Positions 25,282 to 36,477 of a stretch of 43,603 nt of DNA are shown in pieces. Numbering within the stretch: the first letter of the stretch is position 1; each line of letters begins with the position of its first letter. Made by a program: the position numbers and the translations under genes. The DNA is taken from contig JAFMIA010000021.1 of assembly GCA_017854255.1 (NCBI GenBank), positions 1 through 43,603 of the forward strand, given 5' to 3'. The notes under the pieces are model-generated. The model searched no databases, was not told the DNA's origin, and saw only the letters and a program-made list of their open reading frames with translations. The DNA comes from Pseudomonadales bacterium (GTDB lineage: Bacteria > Pseudomonadota > Gammaproteobacteria > Pseudomonadales > Azotimanducaceae).

Positions 25282-28128
25282 ATGCTTAAGAAAACGATTT
25301 CGATCCGGGGCGCTCGCACCCACAATTTAAAGAATGTTGATCTCGATATCCCGCGCGATTCCCTGACCATCATTACGGGGCTTTCTGGCTCCGGAAAATC
25401 ATCTCTTGCTTTCGATACGCTCTATGCAGAGGGTCAAAGGCGATACGTTGAAAGTCTTTCGACCTACGCTCGGCAATTTCTCGCGATCATGGAAAAACCC
25501 GAAGTCGATCACATTGAAGGGTTATCACCTGCGATTTCTATCGAACAAAAATCGACGTCGCATAACCCACGATCAACGGTCGGCACCATTACTGAAATCG
25601 CAGACTATCTGCGGCTGTTGTTCGCACGGGTTGGCACCCCCCATTGCCCAGACCATCATCAGCCTCTCAAAGCACAAACTGTAGCCCAAATGGTCGACCT
25701 GGTTTTAGAAACGCCACTTGAAACCCGGCTAATGTTGCTCGCACCCGTTGTTCAGCAAAAGAAAGGAGAGCACCAACAAGTTTTCAAACAGTTAGCCGCC
25801 CAAGGTTTTGTGCGAGCGCGGATCGATGGGGTCGTGACAGACCTTGATGATTTACCGACGCTGGATAAACAAAAGCGACATTCCATCGAGGTTGTGGTCG
25901 ACCGTTTTAGTGTTCGAGCCGACCTTGCGACCCGATTAGCGGACTCCTTTGAAACCGCTATCCAGGCGTCGGGAGGCCTCGCTATTATCGCCTACCTTGA
26001 TGAGCCCGATAAAACGAATATGCTGTTTTCAGCGAATTATGCCTGCCCCACCTGCGGTTATTCCATGCCGGCCTTGGAACCAAGGATCTTCTCGTTCAAT
26101 AATCCTAACGGCGCCTGCAAAACTTGTGACGGCCTCGGAACCAAGCGCGTGTTTGACCCTGACGCCATCATTCGAGATGACGAGCTGGCCATCTCAGAGG
26201 GCGCTATTTCAGGCTGGGACCGCAGGCACGTTTATTATTATCAATTGTTAGAGCAAATCGCGGCCCATTATGATTTCTCCTTGGAGCAACCGTTTCGAGC
26301 ACTCTCTGAGGCGCATCAAGCGGTCATTTTATACGGCAGCGGCGAAACCGAAATTCCTTTTTACTATGCAGACCAAACCGGCCAACGCGTGCTGAGACAG
26401 CATCGGTTCGAAGGCATTATTCCGAACCTTGAGCGACGCTATGACGAGACCAGCTCGCAGGCCGTCAAAGACCAACTCGGGCAATGGCTTCATGAGCGGC
26501 AGTGCGCCGCCTGCACCGGACAGCGATTGAATCCCGGCGCCTTAGCCGTCACCATTCAATCCAAGAATTATGCCGATATCTCAAATCTTAGTATTGAAGA
26601 TGCCTTTCAGAGTCTTAAAACACTGAACCTCGATGGGCAAGAAGCCGAAATCGCCAAAAAGATTGTCAGCGAAATACTGGCTCGGCTGGGTTTCCTGATC
26701 GACGTAGGACTTAATTATCTTTCCCTGGCACGACCGGCCAATACGCTCTCAGGCGGTGAAGCGCAACGCATCCGTCTTGCAAGCCAGATTGGCGCAGGTC
26801 TCGTCGGCGTTATGTATATCCTGGATGAACCCTCAATTGGTCTTCATCAACGAGACAATCAACGACTCCTGAGCACCTTGAACAGACTACGTGATCTTGG
26901 TAACACCGTTATTGTGGTTGAACATGATGAAGAAGCCATTCGAGCGGCCGATTTTATTGTTGATATTGGTCCAGGCGCGGGTGAATTGGGCGGCGAGGTC
27001 CTGGCCTCAGGGACGCTTCAGGATATCCTTGACTGCCCAGCGTCGGTTACTGGCCAGTTTCTATCCGGTGCCCGACGGGTGGCGGTGCCGCTCGATCGAC
27101 AGCCGCCAAGAGACGCGCAATGGCTCAAGCTCCTTGGGGCATCTGGTAATAACCTGCAAACCCTGGACCTGGCCATCCCAATCGGTCTGCTGACCTGCAT
27201 TACGGGTGTCTCTGGGTCCGGTAAGTCGACACTGATTAACCAAACCCTATACCCGGTTGCTGCCACTGCATTGAATGGTGCAACCACCCTAACGGCCGCA
27301 CCCTACGCTGCGATTGAGGGCCTAACCTTTTTAGATAAAGTCGTTGATGTCAGTCAAAGTCCCATTGGTCGAACACCGCGCTCTAACCCGGCAACCTACA
27401 CCAATATCTTTACCGCGATTCGCGATCTTTTCGCGGGTACGGCTGAGGCAAGGTCCAGAGGCTACAAGTCCGGCCGGTTTAGCTTCAACGTTAAAGGGGG
27501 TCGCTGCGAGGCGTGCCAAGGCGATGGCTTGATTAAGGTCGAGATGCATTTCTTGGCTGATATTTATGTGCAATGCGACGAGTGCGAAGGCAAACGCTAT
27601 AACCGCGAGACGCTTGAGATTCTCTATAAAGGGCGCTCCATCGATGCCGTTCTGCATATGACCGTGGATGAAGCGGTGTCCTTTCTAGGCGCAGTGCCCG
27701 TGATCAGGCGGCGGCTAGAGACCTTGCAGGAAGTGGGGCTCGGCTACATCCGCTTAGGTCAGAGTGCAACAACCCTATCCGGCGGTGAAGCTCAGCGCGT
27801 TAAACTGGCGCGGGAACTCGCCAAAGTGGATACCGGCCGAACCCTTTACATCCTTGATGAGCCAACGACCGGATTACACTTTCATGATATCGATCAACTG
27901 CTCGGCGTTATCCACAAACTGCGTGATCGTGGTAACACCGTGATCGTGATCGAACACAACCTTGATGTGGTTAAAACCGCAGACTGGGTCATTGATCTTG
28001 GTCCAGAAGGCGGGGCAGGGGGCGGACGCATCATCTGCGAAGGCACGCCAGAAACCGTGGCGGCTCACGCCGCCTCATCAACCGGACAATATTTAAAGCC
28101 ACTACTTGAGCAACCTTTTACCAGCTAG
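25282..28128 (+). CDS. uvrA: Excinuclease ABC subunit A
   Basis: UvrA recognises bulky DNA damage and loads UvrB in nucleotide excision repair. It is a double ABC ATPase. Walker A copies are GLSGSGKSS early and GVSGSGKST in the second half, with [12 protein letters not shown] and [12 protein letters not shown] signatures. Zinc modules appear as CPTCGY...CKTCDG and CEACQGDG...CDECEGK. I prefer ATG 25282, giving 948 residues. GGGA lies about eight bases upstream. ATG 25273 is also possible, and the frame opens earlier at TTG 25186 with sequence unlike UvrA. The gene ends nine bases from the convergent aminotransferase gene. Confidence 0.97.
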   Translation: MLKKTISIRGARTHNLKNVDLDIPRDSLTIITGLSGSGKSSLAFDTLYAEGQRRYVESLSTYARQFLAIMEKPEVDHIEGLSPAISIEQKSTSHNPRSTVGTITEIADYLRLLFARVGTPHCPDHHQPLKAQTVAQMVDLVLETPLETRLMLLAPVVQQKKGEHQQVFKQLAAQGFVRARIDGVVTDLDDLPTLDKQKRHSIEVVVDRFSVRADLATRLADSFETAIQASGGLAIIAYLDEPDKTNMLFSANYACPTCGYSMPALEPRIFSFNNPNGACKTCDGLGTKRVFDPDAIIRDDELAISEGAISGWDRRHVYYYQLLEQIAAHYDFSLEQPFRALSEAHQAVILYGSGETEIPFYYADQTGQRVLRQHRFEGIIPNLERRYDETSSQAVKDQLGQWLHERQCAACTGQRLNPGALAVTIQSKNYADISNLSIEDAFQSLKTLNLDGQEAEIAKKIVSEILARLGFLIDVGLNYLSLARPANTLSGGEAQRIRLASQIGAGLVGVMYILDEPSIGLHQRDNQRLLSTLNRLRDLGNTVIVVEHDEEAIRAADFIVDIGPGAGELGGEVLASGTLQDILDCPASVTGQFLSGARRVAVPLDRQPPRDAQWLKLLGASGNNLQTLDLAIPIGLLTCITGVSGSGKSTLINQTLYPVAATALNGATTLTAAPYAAIEGLTFLDKVVDVSQSPIGRTPRSNPATYTNIFTAIRDLFAGTAEARSRGYKSGRFSFNVKGGRCEACQGDGLIKVEMHFLADIYVQCDECEGKRYNRETLEILYKGRSIDAVLHMTVDEAVSFLGAVPVIRRRLETLQEVGLGYIRLGQSATTLSGGEAQRVKLARELAKVDTGRTLYILDEPTTGLHFHDIDQLLGVIHKLRDRGNTVIVIEHNLDVVKTADWVIDLGPEGGAGGGRIICEGTPETVAAHAASSTGQYLKPLLEQPFTS

Positions 28129-28137
28129 CCGGCGATA

Positions 28138-29319
28138 TTAGGCGCTTGCGTACACACTTTGGACCGCATCAATCGCCTGCCCTCGGTGGATGGGTGCGTT
28201 ACTTTGAGCAAGAACCGCCTCAAGCGCCGAAACGCACAATAAAACATTTTCAGGTCGACTAGCATATCCCATCAGACCAATTCGCCAGACCTTTCCAGCG
28301 AGCGGGCCCAGACCAGCTCCGATTTCTAAGTTATAAGATCCAAGCAGCGCTCGGCGAATCAACGCCTCGTCAACACCCGCTGGCACCTCAACCAAGTTGA
28401 GCTGCGCAAGTCGCTCGGACTCCGGTACAAAAAAGCGCAGACCCATTGCCTCAAGCCCCGCTTTAAGCGCCTCATGATTCCGCGCATGACGCGCCCATGC
28501 TGCCGAAAGCCCTTCCTCTGTTGCCATCAACAACGCTTCATGCAACCCGTACAGCGCATTAACTGGCGCAGTATGATGATAAGCCCGCGTTGAGCCTGCA
28601 CCCCAATATCCCATCACGAGATTCATGTCTAAAAACCAAGAGGGTACTGGCGTCTTCCGCGTCTGGGTAAGGCTCGCTGCACGTTCAGACATCGTAAAAG
28701 GAGAAAGCCCTGGGGCGCAGGACAGGCACTTTTGCGTGCCGCTATAAACGACATCAGCGCCCCAGCCATCTACGTCAACCTCACAACCGACCAAGGACGT
28801 CACACAATCGACAATGGTCAAACAACCGGCTGCATGAGCCAGTTCACATAAACTTTTCGCATCCGATCGAACCCCAGTTGAGGTCTCAGCATGGACAAAG
28901 GCAACAATTTTAGTGTCAGGATGCGCCTGCAATGCCGAACGCAGTTGCTCCGGGTCAATTGCACGCCCCCAAGCCGTCTCAAGCAAAACCAAGTCACCGC
29001 CGAACCGCCGTACGTTTTCCGCCATACGGCCACCAAACACACCATTTTGTAGGATGATCACCTTATCGCCTGGCTCAATCAGATTCACGAAACTCGCCTC
29101 CATCCCCGCACTACCCGGTGCTGATAGCGGAATGGTTAAAGCGTTCTGAGTTTGAAACACGCCCTGCAACATCACTTTAATCTCATCCATTAACCGGATG
29201 AACTCGGGGTCTAAGTGCCCGATGGTCGGTTTCGCCATCGCCGTCAAAATTCTCGGATGCACGTCGGACGGACCCGGCCCCATTAACGTTCTTGGGATTG
29301 GTAAAAACGTTGTGATCAT
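28138..29319 (-). CDS. Class V aminotransferase (alanine/serine-glyoxylate type)
   Basis: This PLP enzyme of 393 residues resembles alanine-glyoxylate and serine-pyruvate aminotransferases. The fold-type I signature begins LMGPGPSDVHPRILTAM. The glycine-rich PLP phosphate site is SAPGSAGMEASFVNLI, and Asp172 appears in LTIVDCVTSLVG. The Schiff-base Lys197 is in YSGTQKCLSCAPGLSPF. The substrate may be alanine or serine with glyoxylate. 2-Aminoethylphosphonate-type enzymes are a less likely alternative. The frame opens at GTG 29322, but ATG 29319 has AGGA eight bases upstream. It is separate from the ribosomal operon, whose terminator lies between them. Confidence 0.85.
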   Translation of the reverse strand: MITTFLPIPRTLMGPGPSDVHPRILTAMAKPTIGHLDPEFIRLMDEIKVMLQGVFQTQNALTIPLSAPGSAGMEASFVNLIEPGDKVIILQNGVFGGRMAENVRRFGGDLVLLETAWGRAIDPEQLRSALQAHPDTKIVAFVHAETSTGVRSDAKSLCELAHAAGCLTIVDCVTSLVGCEVDVDGWGADVVYSGTQKCLSCAPGLSPFTMSERAASLTQTRKTPVPSWFLDMNLVMGYWGAGSTRAYHHTAPVNALYGLHEALLMATEEGLSAAWARHARNHEALKAGLEAMGLRFFVPESERLAQLNLVEVPAGVDEALIRRALLGSYNLEIGAGLGPLAGKVWRIGLMGYASRPENVLLCVSALEAVLAQSNAPIHRGQAIDAVQSVYASA

Positions 29320-29375
29320 CACGGTTATCCTTTTCTCAGGCCTTTAACTCAATACTGGTTAAGGCGTCTTATCAA

Positions 29376-29407
29376 ACGCAAAAGGGCCGGATGAACCGGC
29401 CCCTTTC
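29376..29407 (-). terminator. Intrinsic terminator after rplQ
   Basis: On the reverse strand AAAGGGGCCGG and CCGGCCCTTTT form an 11-base stem with one G-U pair and the loop TTCAT (with the flanking T). A short run of T follows. It is 18 bases past the rplQ stop, so it ends the long ribosomal protein transcript before the aminotransferase gene. Confidence 0.85.
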
Positions 29408-29424
29408 ATTCCCTTGAACTTCGT

Positions 29425-29823
29425 TCAGGCTTCTTCTACGACATCCAAATCTTCTTCATCGGGAATTTCCCGATCTACTAACTCTACAAAGGCCATCGGT
29501 GCTTTATCACCTGCTCTAAAACCCGCCTTCAAAATTCGAGTGTAGCCACCTGGACGATCCTGAAAGCGTGGCCCCAAATCAGTAAAAAGCTTACCGACAA
29601 CCGCTTTGTCACCCGTCCTGGCAAACGCCAACCGACGATTCGCCACAGAATCTTGCTTCGCCAGCGTAATCAACGGCTCAGCAAACCGTCGCAATTCTTT
29701 GGCTTTTGGCACAGTCGTCTTTATGACCTCGTGTTCCATCAGCGAGCAAGCCATGTTCTTGAACATTGCCTTTCGGTGAGAGGCGTTCCGGTTGAGTTGC
29801 TTTCCACTTTTTCTATGACGCAT
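29425..29823 (-). CDS. rplQ: 50S ribosomal protein bL17
   Basis: bL17 lies near the exit tunnel side of the large subunit. The 132-residue protein starts [37 protein letters not shown], the family signature, then [13 protein letters not shown]. It has the normal C-terminal [25 protein letters not shown], plus an acidic tail [13 protein letters not shown]. It is the last gene of the superoperon, after rpoA, and is followed by the terminator. Confidence 0.98.
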   Translation of the reverse strand: MRHRKSGKQLNRNASHRKAMFKNMACSLMEHEVIKTTVPKAKELRRFAEPLITLAKQDSVANRRLAFARTGDKAVVGKLFTDLGPRFQDRPGGYTRILKAGFRAGDKAPMAFVELVDREIPDEEDLDVVEEA

Positions 29824-29868
29824 GGTAGTTCCTAATCTAACTTAGCTCGGCTTGTTCAGACCGATGAT

Positions 29869-30870
29869 TTAACCTAACAAACGATCGTCACCCCGTAAAC
29901 TCATGGGTGGCCAGTTCTCTAGTCGCATTCCCAGTGACAATCCGCGTGATGCCAAGACATCTTTGATTTCAGTGAGTGATTTCTTACCTAAATTCGGTGT
30001 TTTCAGCAGTTCCACTTCGGTCCGGCGAATCAGATCACCAATGTAATAGATGTTTTCAGCTTTCAAACAGTTTGCCGAACGAACGGTCAGTTCAAGATCG
30101 TCTACCGGTCTTAATAGGATCGGGTCGATTTGTTCTTCAACTTGCTTCTCTTCTGGCGAATCACTGCTTTCTAAATCGACGAAAACGGCAACTTGTTGCT
30201 GCAAAATTGTTGCTGCTCGACGAATTGCTTCTTCAGGATCAATCGTGCCATTGGTTTCAAGATCAATAATAAGCTTGTCCAAATCAGTTCGCTGTTCAAC
30301 CCGCGCACTGTCAACCTTATATGCAACCCGACGTACCGGACTGTAGGAGGCATCTAACAACAGACTCCCAATCACCCGACCCGAATCCTCTTCGCTCACC
30401 GCTGTATCGGCTGGCTGATAGCCTCGACCCCGACCGACGGTCGCTCTCAGATTCAACTTACCAGCACCATTGAGCGTCGCAATAATATGATCTGGATTTG
30501 CGATCTCGACATCGTGATCCAGCTGGAAGTCCCCAGCTGTCACAACACCTGGCCCGGTCTTTGTCAATGACAGTTCAGCCGTATCAGCCGTATTCAACTT
30601 AACGGCCACACCTTTTAGGTTCAGCAATATCTCGATGACGTCTTCTTCAACGCCCTCGATCGCACTGTACTCATGCAGCACACCATCGATCTCTACTTCC
30701 GTAATCGCACATCCCGGCATGCTCGACAACAGGATCCGACGCAGGGCATTACCCAAAGTATGGCCAAAACCACGCTCTAACGGCTCAAGAATCACCTGAG
30801 CCTGAGTACTGCTAACCTGGTCAACCTGGATATGCTTAGGCGTTAAAAACTCTAATGACGAATGAGGCAT
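29869..30870 (-). CDS. rpoA: RNA polymerase alpha subunit
   Basis: The alpha dimer starts assembly of RNA polymerase and its C-terminal domain contacts promoter DNA and activators. The 333-residue protein has the N-terminal domain with [22 protein letters not shown] (about 33-54). The C-terminal helix-hairpin-helix domain follows from about 250 ([54 protein letters not shown]). Length and both domains match the usual alpha subunit. It sits between rpsD and rplQ, as expected. Confidence 0.98.
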   Translation of the reverse strand: MPHSSLEFLTPKHIQVDQVSSTQAQVILEPLERGFGHTLGNALRRILLSSMPGCAITEVEIDGVLHEYSAIEGVEEDVIEILLNLKGVAVKLNTADTAELSLTKTGPGVVTAGDFQLDHDVEIANPDHIIATLNGAGKLNLRATVGRGRGYQPADTAVSEEDSGRVIGSLLLDASYSPVRRVAYKVDSARVEQRTDLDKLIIDLETNGTIDPEEAIRRAATILQQQVAVFVDLESSDSPEEKQVEEQIDPILLRPVDDLELTVRSANCLKAENIYYIGDLIRRTEVELLKTPNLGKKSLTEIKDVLASRGLSLGMRLENWPPMSLRGDDRLLG

Positions 30871-30907
30871 ACCTTATTCTTCCTTAATCTTAATTGAATT
30901 CAGTCGC

Positions 30908-31528
30908 TTACTTGGAGTAAAGCTCAACAATCAAATTTTCATTGATTTCTGATGGAAGCTCGTCGCGTTCTGGATAAGCTTTGAGGACGCCTTCCAAACG
31001 ATCAACATTCACTTCAACCCAATCAACAGAAGACCGCTGAGCTGCCAAGTTCAGTGCACCTTGAATACGCAATTGGCTTCGTGAACGCTCACGAACCGTC
31101 ACCGTATCACCCGCTTCCACCTGGAAAGACGGGATATTAACGACCTGTCCGTTTACAAGAATAGACTTGTGGGAGACGAGCTGCCGAGATTCCGCACGGG
31201 TACAACCAAAGCCCATGCGATACACAACATTATCAAGCCGTCGCTCAAGGATACGCAGCAAGTTCTCACCGGTTGCGCCCTTCTGACGATCCGCCTTCTT
31301 GTAATAGTTACGAAACTGCTTTTCCAGCACGCCATATATTCGACGAACCTTCTGCTTTTCCCGTAACTGGATTCCGTAGTCTGTCGCACGTGACCGACGG
31401 TGACCGTGCATTCCAGGCGCGGTCTCCATTCGACACTTCGACTCAATCGGTCGAACGCCACTCTTCAAGAAAAGATCAGTACCTTCTCTTCTACACAACT
31501 TCAACTTAGGGCCGAGATATCTGGCCAT
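30908..31528 (-). CDS. rpsD: 30S ribosomal protein uS4
   Basis: uS4 starts 16S rRNA assembly and, in E. coli, represses the alpha operon. With ATG at 31528 it has 206 residues, the E. coli length. It starts [22 protein letters not shown] and contains the S4 RNA-binding fold [39 protein letters not shown] frame extension by two codons begins at TTG. AGGAG lies seven bases before the ATG. It is the no-zinc-cluster form, because the four-Cys N-terminal motif is absent. Confidence 0.97.
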   Translation of the reverse strand: MARYLGPKLKLCRREGTDLFLKSGVRPIESKCRMETAPGMHGHRRSRATDYGIQLREKQKVRRIYGVLEKQFRNYYKKADRQKGATGENLLRILERRLDNVVYRMGFGCTRAESRQLVSHKSILVNGQVVNIPSFQVEAGDTVTVRERSRSQLRIQGALNLAAQRSSVDWVEVNVDRLEGVLKAYPERDELPSEINENLIVELYSK

Positions 31529-31543
31529 TGGCAATCTCCTCTT

Positions 31544-31945
31544 TTACACCCGACGCTTTTTAGGGGGTCGACATCCGTTATGCGGAATCGGTGTCACATC
31601 TGTAATATTGGTTATTCGGTAGCCCACAGAATTTAGCGCTCTTACTGCAGCCTCACGTCCTGGCCCTGGTCCCTTAACAAAAACCTCTAGATTCTGGAGC
31701 CCATATTCCAGCGCCGCATTGCCCGCTCGTTCCGCGGCAACCTGGGCTGCAAATGGCGTACTCTTTCGAGCGCCTCTAAATCCAGACCCACCGGCTGTTG
31801 CCCAAGAAAGCGCACCGCCCTGTCGGTCAGTAATGGTCACGATCGTGTTATTAAAAGACGCGTGGATATGAGCCAATCCATCTGCGATCTGACGTTTACC
31901 TTTTTTCCGGGCTACCGGCGCCTGCTGGCTTTGTGTATCAGACAT
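31544..31945 (-). CDS. rpsK: 30S ribosomal protein uS11
   Basis: uS11 lies on the platform of the small subunit and helps form the mRNA exit region. The 133-residue protein has [48 protein letters not shown] and a C-terminal [18 protein letters not shown], both diagnostic. The first 18 or so residues are a basic, Gln-rich tail. It lies between rpsM and rpsD in the usual order. Confidence 0.98.
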   Translation of the reverse strand: MSDTQSQQAPVARKKGKRQIADGLAHIHASFNNTIVTITDRQGGALSWATAGGSGFRGARKSTPFAAQVAAERAGNAALEYGLQNLEVFVKGPGPGREAAVRALNSVGYRITNITDVTPIPHNGCRPPKKRRV

Positions 31946-31992
31946 ACTGTCTTCCTACTTTACTAAAACTATTTTTAAGGAGTGTTGTACGA

Positions 31993-32349
31993 CTACTTCC
32001 GTACAGGACGCTTAGGACCCTTACGCGTTCGCGCATTGGTCTTGGTGCGTTGCCCTCGTACTGGCAAACTCCGACGATGCCGAATCCCACGATTACAGCC
32101 TAAATCCAAAAGTCGTTTAATGTTGAGCTGAACTTCACGCCGAAGATCACCCTCGACACTCAACTTACCGATTTCACCCCGAAGGTCATCAAGCTCCCCT
32201 TCAGTCAACTCTCCAACCTTTGCATTGCCGCTAATCCCGGTTTTTTCACACAATGCTTTCGCAGTTGTGCGACCAATCCCGTAGATGTACGTCAACGAAA
32301 TTTCTGTGTGCTTATCATCAGGAATATTAATTCCAGCTAAACGAGCCAT
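31993..32349 (-). CDS. rpsM: 30S ribosomal protein uS13
   Basis: uS13 is in the head of the small subunit and contacts tRNA and the large subunit. The 118-residue protein starts [33 protein letters not shown] and ends in the basic tail [21 protein letters not shown], as expected. Only 31 bases separate it from rpmJ, less than E. coli has for the S4-binding pseudoknot upstream of this gene. I did not identify such a structure. Confidence 0.98.
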   Translation of the reverse strand: MARLAGINIPDDKHTEISLTYIYGIGRTTAKALCEKTGISGNAKVGELTEGELDDLRGEIGKLSVEGDLRREVQLNIKRLLDLGCNRGIRHRRSLPVRGQRTKTNARTRKGPKRPVRK

Positions 32350-32380
32350 GCGTTGCTCCTGTCCACCTTAATCACCGCGG

Positions 32381-32494
32381 TTATCCTTGGCGTTGTTTAT
32401 GTTTTGGTTCAGAGCAAATTATCCGCACCGAACCGTTACGCCGAATCACCCGGCAATTCCGGCACATCTTTTTTACTGAAGCTCTTACTTTCAT
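32381..32494 (-). CDS. rpmJ: 50S ribosomal protein bL36, zinc-ribbon form
   Basis: This short gene encodes 37 residues, reading [30 protein letters not shown] and KHKQRQG. It is the standard bL36 length. The zinc ligands Cys11, Cys14, Cys27 and His32 are all present, so this is the zinc-binding (C+) form. It follows secY by 11 bases and precedes rpsM, the normal spc-operon end. Confidence 0.97.
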   Translation of the reverse strand: MKVRASVKKMCRNCRVIRRNGSVRIICSEPKHKQRQG

Positions 32495-32505
32495 TGCCCT
32501 AACTC

Positions 32506-33831
32506 CTAGCGCCGTCCAAAATTTTGAAGATTTGATTTTTTCATCAGTGACTCATACTGATGCGACATCAAGTGCGTCTGAACCTGAGCCATAAAGTCCA
32601 TGATAACCACCACCACAATAAGCAGTGCTGTACCACCTAACTGAAACGTAATATTGAACTGAATCACCAGAAACTGTGGCAACAAGCAAACCGTTGTCAT
32701 ATACAGCGACCCGAACAACGTCAATCGCGTAATAATGGTGTCGATATACCGTGCGGTTTGATCACCAGGCCGATAGCCAGGAATAAACGCCCCTGAGCGC
32801 TTGAGATTATCGGCTACTTCCTTTGGATTGAACATAATCGAGGTGTACCAAAAACAGAAGAAAATGATACCGATCGAAAATAAAATGATATTTAAAGGTT
32901 GTCCCGGCGCAATCCAAAGACTCACGTCCTGCAGCCACTCCATCCCTTCCGATTGACCAAACCACTGACCGAGCGAGGCAGGAAATAATAATAGACTGCT
33001 CGCAAAAATCGCGGGTATGACGCCTGCCATGTTCACCTTGAGGGGCAGATGAGAGCTTTGCGCCTGGTACATGCGTTTGCCTTGCTGCCGGCGCGCATAG
33101 TTGATCGTAATGCGCCTTTGGCCCCGCTCGACATAAACCACGCCGGCAACGATCACAATGGCCAGAACGGCAATACCAAGTAGCGCAATAATCTGGATCT
33201 CACCCTGGCGTGCCTGCTCAAAAGACTGACCAATCGCCCCAGGGAACCCTGAGACAATCCCGGCGAAAATAATAATTGATATCCCGTTTCCAATGCCCCG
33301 TTCTGTTACCTGCTCGCCCAGCCACATAATAAACATGGCGCCCGTCACGAGTGTCGCAACCGCAACAAAATGAAACATGAAACTACCGGTATAAGATAGA
33401 CCCTGAGACTCCAATCCACTGCTCATGGCCATGCCCTGAACCAGCGCCAGTGCTAAGGTGCCGTATCGCGTGTACTGCGCTATCTTCTTTCGACCAGCCT
33501 CACCTTCTTTGCGTAACTGCTGCAGAGACGGCGTTGTCGCAACCAAGAGCTGCGTGATGATACTGGCTGAGATGTAAGGCATGATACCTAACGCAAAAAT
33601 ACTCATGCGTTCTAAGGCACCGCCACCGAACATGTTCACCAGATCCAGAATGCCGCCCTGATTTTGATTGAACAGCAGGCGCAGACGATCTGGATCAATG
33701 CCGGGCACGGGAATATGGCTCCCAATACGATAAACAACGATCGCAATGAGCACGAACAGCAGACGGCTGCGAAGTTCCGATAACCCGCCTCCAGATGCCA
33801 TTGCTTTGCCCTGTGCTAGTGCACTCGTCAT
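32506..33831 (-). CDS. secY: SecY preprotein translocase subunit
   Basis: SecY forms the protein-conducting channel in the inner membrane with SecE and SecG. The 441-residue protein has ten hydrophobic segments and standard landmarks: [18 protein letters not shown] near the start, [30 protein letters not shown], the [36 protein letters not shown] block, and [24 protein letters not shown]. The order is rplO-secY-rpmJ. The gap to rplO is 77 bases, larger than most gaps in this operon. Confidence 0.97.
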   Translation of the reverse strand: MTSALAQGKAMASGGGLSELRSRLLFVLIAIVVYRIGSHIPVPGIDPDRLRLLFNQNQGGILDLVNMFGGGALERMSIFALGIMPYISASIITQLLVATTPSLQQLRKEGEAGRKKIAQYTRYGTLALALVQGMAMSSGLESQGLSYTGSFMFHFVAVATLVTGAMFIMWLGEQVTERGIGNGISIIIFAGIVSGFPGAIGQSFEQARQGEIQIIALLGIAVLAIVIVAGVVYVERGQRRITINYARRQQGKRMYQAQSSHLPLKVNMAGVIPAIFASSLLLFPASLGQWFGQSEGMEWLQDVSLWIAPGQPLNIILFSIGIIFFCFWYTSIMFNPKEVADNLKRSGAFIPGYRPGDQTARYIDTIITRLTLFGSLYMTTVCLLPQFLVIQFNITFQLGGTALLIVVVVIMDFMAQVQTHLMSHQYESLMKKSNLQNFGRR

Positions 33832-33908
33832 TGCTTAATCCTTAACCCACTCAATTTTACGCCCCCTCCGCTGGCTCATTTGCAGCAAAGGTGAATACGC
33901 TGTTTTAC

Positions 33909-34343
33909 TTAGTCTTCGATCGATCCGCCGGCTGCTTCAATTGCCGCACGGGCGCCTTTGGTCACGCCCAGTCCTTGTATCGTAACGGCTCTTTCAATTT
34001 TGCCAGACAAGATCACCTTGACCCGTTTGGTGTTGCCATTGATCAAATCAGCTTGCCGAAGGACTTCTAGCGTCACGACGTCTGCATTCGCCGCTGCGAC
34101 TTCAGACAGTGTGACCTCACCTGTAATCCGGCTCTTTTCAGTTGTAAAACCGAATTTTGGTAGCCGCATTTGTAATGGCTGTTGTCCGCCTTCAAACCCT
34201 GGACGGACCTTGCCACCCGAGCGCGATTTCTGACCCTTATGACCTCGACCGGCGGTCTTACCAAGACCACTACCGATCCCTCGGCCGACTCTCTTCTTTG
34301 CTTGACGACTGCCTGGCGCACCCGATATCGAATTTAAACGCAT
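33909..34343 (-). CDS. rplO: 50S ribosomal protein uL15
   Basis: uL15 is an assembly protein of the large subunit. The 144-residue protein has the Gly/Arg-rich N-terminal [49 protein letters not shown], the usual extended RNA-binding arm, and a compact C-terminal domain ending [19 protein letters not shown] lies eight bases before the ATG. It is between rpmD and secY, as usual. Confidence 0.98.
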   Translation of the reverse strand: MRLNSISGAPGSRQAKKRVGRGIGSGLGKTAGRGHKGQKSRSGGKVRPGFEGGQQPLQMRLPKFGFTTEKSRITGEVTLSEVAAANADVVTLEVLRQADLINGNTKRVKVILSGKIERAVTIQGLGVTKGARAAIEAAGGSIED

Positions 34344-34356
34344 GTCGATTGTCTCC

Positions 34357-34548
34357 TTACGCCTTGTTTTCTTCTACAGAAACCATGTAGGCCACTTTAT
34401 TGATCATGCCCCTGACTGAAGGCGTATCCTCTACAACCGAGGACTGCCGGATTTTACGCAGTCCCAGACCTGCCACACACGCTTTGTGTGACTTAAGTCG
34501 GCCATGAACGCTCTTCGTTAGCGTAACTGTGACGGTCTTCTTTTCCAT
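34357..34548 (-). CDS. rpmD: 50S ribosomal protein uL30
   Basis: uL30 is a small large-subunit protein. From ATG 34548 it has 63 residues, with the signature [41 protein letters not shown]. An ATG two codons earlier directly adjoins the rpsE stop. GGGA lies nine bases before 34548 and only three before the first ATG, so I chose the former. It is the expected gene between rpsE and rplO. Confidence 0.93.
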   Translation of the reverse strand: MEKKTVTVTLTKSVHGRLKSHKACVAGLGLRKIRQSSVVEDTPSVRGMINKVAYMVSVEENKA

Positions 34549-34554
34549 GATCAT

Positions 34555-35061
34555 CTATCCCAGAATCTCTTCTACTGAGAGCCCACGCTTATCGGCGATA
34601 GACTCTGGTGAACGCATATTTTGCAGACCTTTGAACGTTGCTCGAATCACGTTCACTGGCGTCGTTGAACCGTAACATTTCGCCAAAACGTTTCGAACGC
34701 CGGCCACTTCGAGCACTGCCCGCATGGTTTTACCAGCGATAATCCCGGTACCTTCAGACGCTGGCTTCATAAAAATCTTTGAAGCGCCATGCCGAGCATT
34801 GACTTCATACTGAAGCGTGGTGCCGTCGAGGTCGACGTCAATCATATTCCGCCGTGCAGCTTCCATCGCTTTTTGGATGGCCTGAGGCACTTCACGCGCT
34901 TTACCGCGACCGTAACCGACCTTACCGTTACCGTCACCCACAACCGTCAACGCTGTGAATCCGAAGATTCGGCCGCCTTTGACCACCTTGGCGACACGAT
35001 TGACCTGTACCAGCTTTTCCTGGATACCTTCTTCGTTTTTATCTCGTTCGTTGTAAGCCAT
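34555..35061 (-). CDS. rpsE: 30S ribosomal protein uS5
   Basis: uS5 acts in decoding accuracy and the mRNA entry helicase site. The 168-residue protein has [57 protein letters not shown], the double-stranded RNA-binding fold, and a C-terminal domain with [25 protein letters not shown]. It lies between rplR and rpmD. Confidence 0.98.
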   Translation of the reverse strand: MAYNERDKNEEGIQEKLVQVNRVAKVVKGGRIFGFTALTVVGDGNGKVGYGRGKAREVPQAIQKAMEAARRNMIDVDLDGTTLQYEVNARHGASKIFMKPASEGTGIIAGKTMRAVLEVAGVRNVLAKCYGSTTPVNVIRATFKGLQNMRSPESIADKRGLSVEEILG

Positions 35062-35093
35062 GCCTATTCCTTAATTCGTTCTTTCTTGACGGC

Positions 35094-35444
35094 TTAAAAC
35101 TGCAGCCCGGCTTCGCGAGCCGCATCTGCCAAAGCCTTGACCCGACCATGATATTTATAACCAGAGCGGTCAAACGCCACCCTTTCGAACCCTGCGGCTT
35201 TTGCTCGCTCTGCGATCAAGGCACCAACCTTCGCCGCGCCTTCGATATTGCCAGTCGGACCATCCCGAAGTGCGCTCTCGAGTGTTGAGGCAGCGACTTT
35301 AACCTGTGCACCATCTTCAGAAATAATCTGCGCATAGGTATGCCGAGGTGACCGGTAAACACAAAGCCTAGGAACCAACAGTTCTCGGATTTTAGATCGA
35401 CTCTTACGTGCTCTTTTTAAACGAGCATCCCGCTTACTTTTCAT
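35094..35444 (-). CDS. rplR: 50S ribosomal protein uL18
   Basis: uL18 binds 5S rRNA with uL5 and bL25. The 116-residue protein has the basic N terminus [51 protein letters not shown], and the C-terminal [31 protein letters not shown]. These match the family along their full length. The order rplF-rplR-rpsE is normal. Confidence 0.98.
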   Translation of the reverse strand: MKSKRDARLKRARKSRSKIRELLVPRLCVYRSPRHTYAQIISEDGAQVKVAASTLESALRDGPTGNIEGAAKVGALIAERAKAAGFERVAFDRSGYKYHGRVKALADAAREAGLQF

Positions 35445-35501
35445 CTCGATTTGTCTCCTGACAAGACGCTTAATTCGTCTTTATTGCTATTCGGCTAAGG
35501 T

Positions 35502-36035
35502 TTACTTTTTCTTAGCTTCTTTACGTTTGACATATTCGTTGGCGTATCGCACCCCTTTGCCTTTGTAAGGCTCGGGCGGACGGAACGCTCTAATTTCTGC
35601 GGAAACCTGACCGACCTTCTGCTTATCTATACCCTTAACAACAATCTGGGTCTGCGTTGGCGTTTCAATTTCGATGCCCTCAGGCACCGCATAGACTACC
35701 GGATGAGAAAATCCCAAAGTTAAATTTAGCTTAGCGCCCTGTGCTTGCGCCCTATAACCAACGCCTTGAAGCTCCAGCTGTTTTTGATATCCTTCGCTCA
35801 CACCTTGCACCATATTGCTCACCAGTGACCGGAAGGTCCCAGCGAGCGCTGTTGCTTGCTGCGTTGGTCCTACAGCCTTCAGCAGAAGCAAATCTTCTTC
35901 ACGAGCGATGGTTACCAAAGAGTGGAGCGTCAACTGCAACGCGCCTTTGGCACCTTTGACCTTGAGGTCAGGGCCATCAATCATCACTTCAACGCCGTTG
36001 GGCACGGGTACCGGGTTATTTGCTATTCTAGACAT
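35502..36035 (-). CDS. rplF: 50S ribosomal protein uL6
   Basis: uL6 lies near the factor-binding site of the large subunit. The 177-residue protein has two similar domains. The C-terminal signature is [27 protein letters not shown]. The N-terminal part starts [20 protein letters not shown]. Length equals that of E. coli. It follows rpsH by 27 bases. Confidence 0.98.
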   Translation of the reverse strand: MSRIANNPVPVPNGVEVMIDGPDLKVKGAKGALQLTLHSLVTIAREEDLLLLKAVGPTQQATALAGTFRSLVSNMVQGVSEGYQKQLELQGVGYRAQAQGAKLNLTLGFSHPVVYAVPEGIEIETPTQTQIVVKGIDKQKVGQVSAEIRAFRPPEPYKGKGVRYANEYVKRKEAKKK

Positions 36036-36062
36036 GAAAATTAACCTTTAAAGACTGTCTTA

Positions 36063-36461
36063 TCAGAAAACTGAGCAAAGAAGCTCGCCACCGACGCCTG
36101 CAGCACGAGCCGCTCGATCCGTCATAACACCTTTATTCGTCGACAAAATCACGACACCCAGACCGGATTGGATAGTCGGGATCTGTTGTTTGTTCTTATA
36201 TATCCGCAACCCAGGGCGACTCATTCGATCGATTTTCTCGATCACTGGTTTGCCATCATGGTATTTCAGTGCAATGTTTAAACTTGGCTTGCCAGCGTCA
36301 TCAACGCCATGACTGAAATCCGTAATGTATCCCTCTTCTTTTAGCACCCGAGCAACCTCGGTTTTTGTGCCTGAGGCGGGCATCGATACATCGGGATGCT
36401 TCGCCGCTTGCGCATTCCGCACCCGAGTCAACATGTCGGCTAATGGATCTTGCATTGTCAT
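36063..36461 (-). CDS. rpsH: 30S ribosomal protein uS8
   Basis: uS8 binds the central domain of 16S rRNA and represses the spc operon in E. coli. The 132-residue protein starts [30 protein letters not shown] and contains [52 protein letters not shown], the conserved C-terminal domain. AGGAG lies nine bases before ATG. It is between rpsN and rplF. Confidence 0.98.
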   Translation of the reverse strand: MTMQDPLADMLTRVRNAQAAKHPDVSMPASGTKTEVARVLKEEGYITDFSHGVDDAGKPSLNIALKYHDGKPVIEKIDRMSRPGLRIYKNKQQIPTIQSGLGVVILSTNKGVMTDRAARAAGVGGELLCSVF

Positions 36462-36477
36462 ATTCTGTCTCTCCTAA

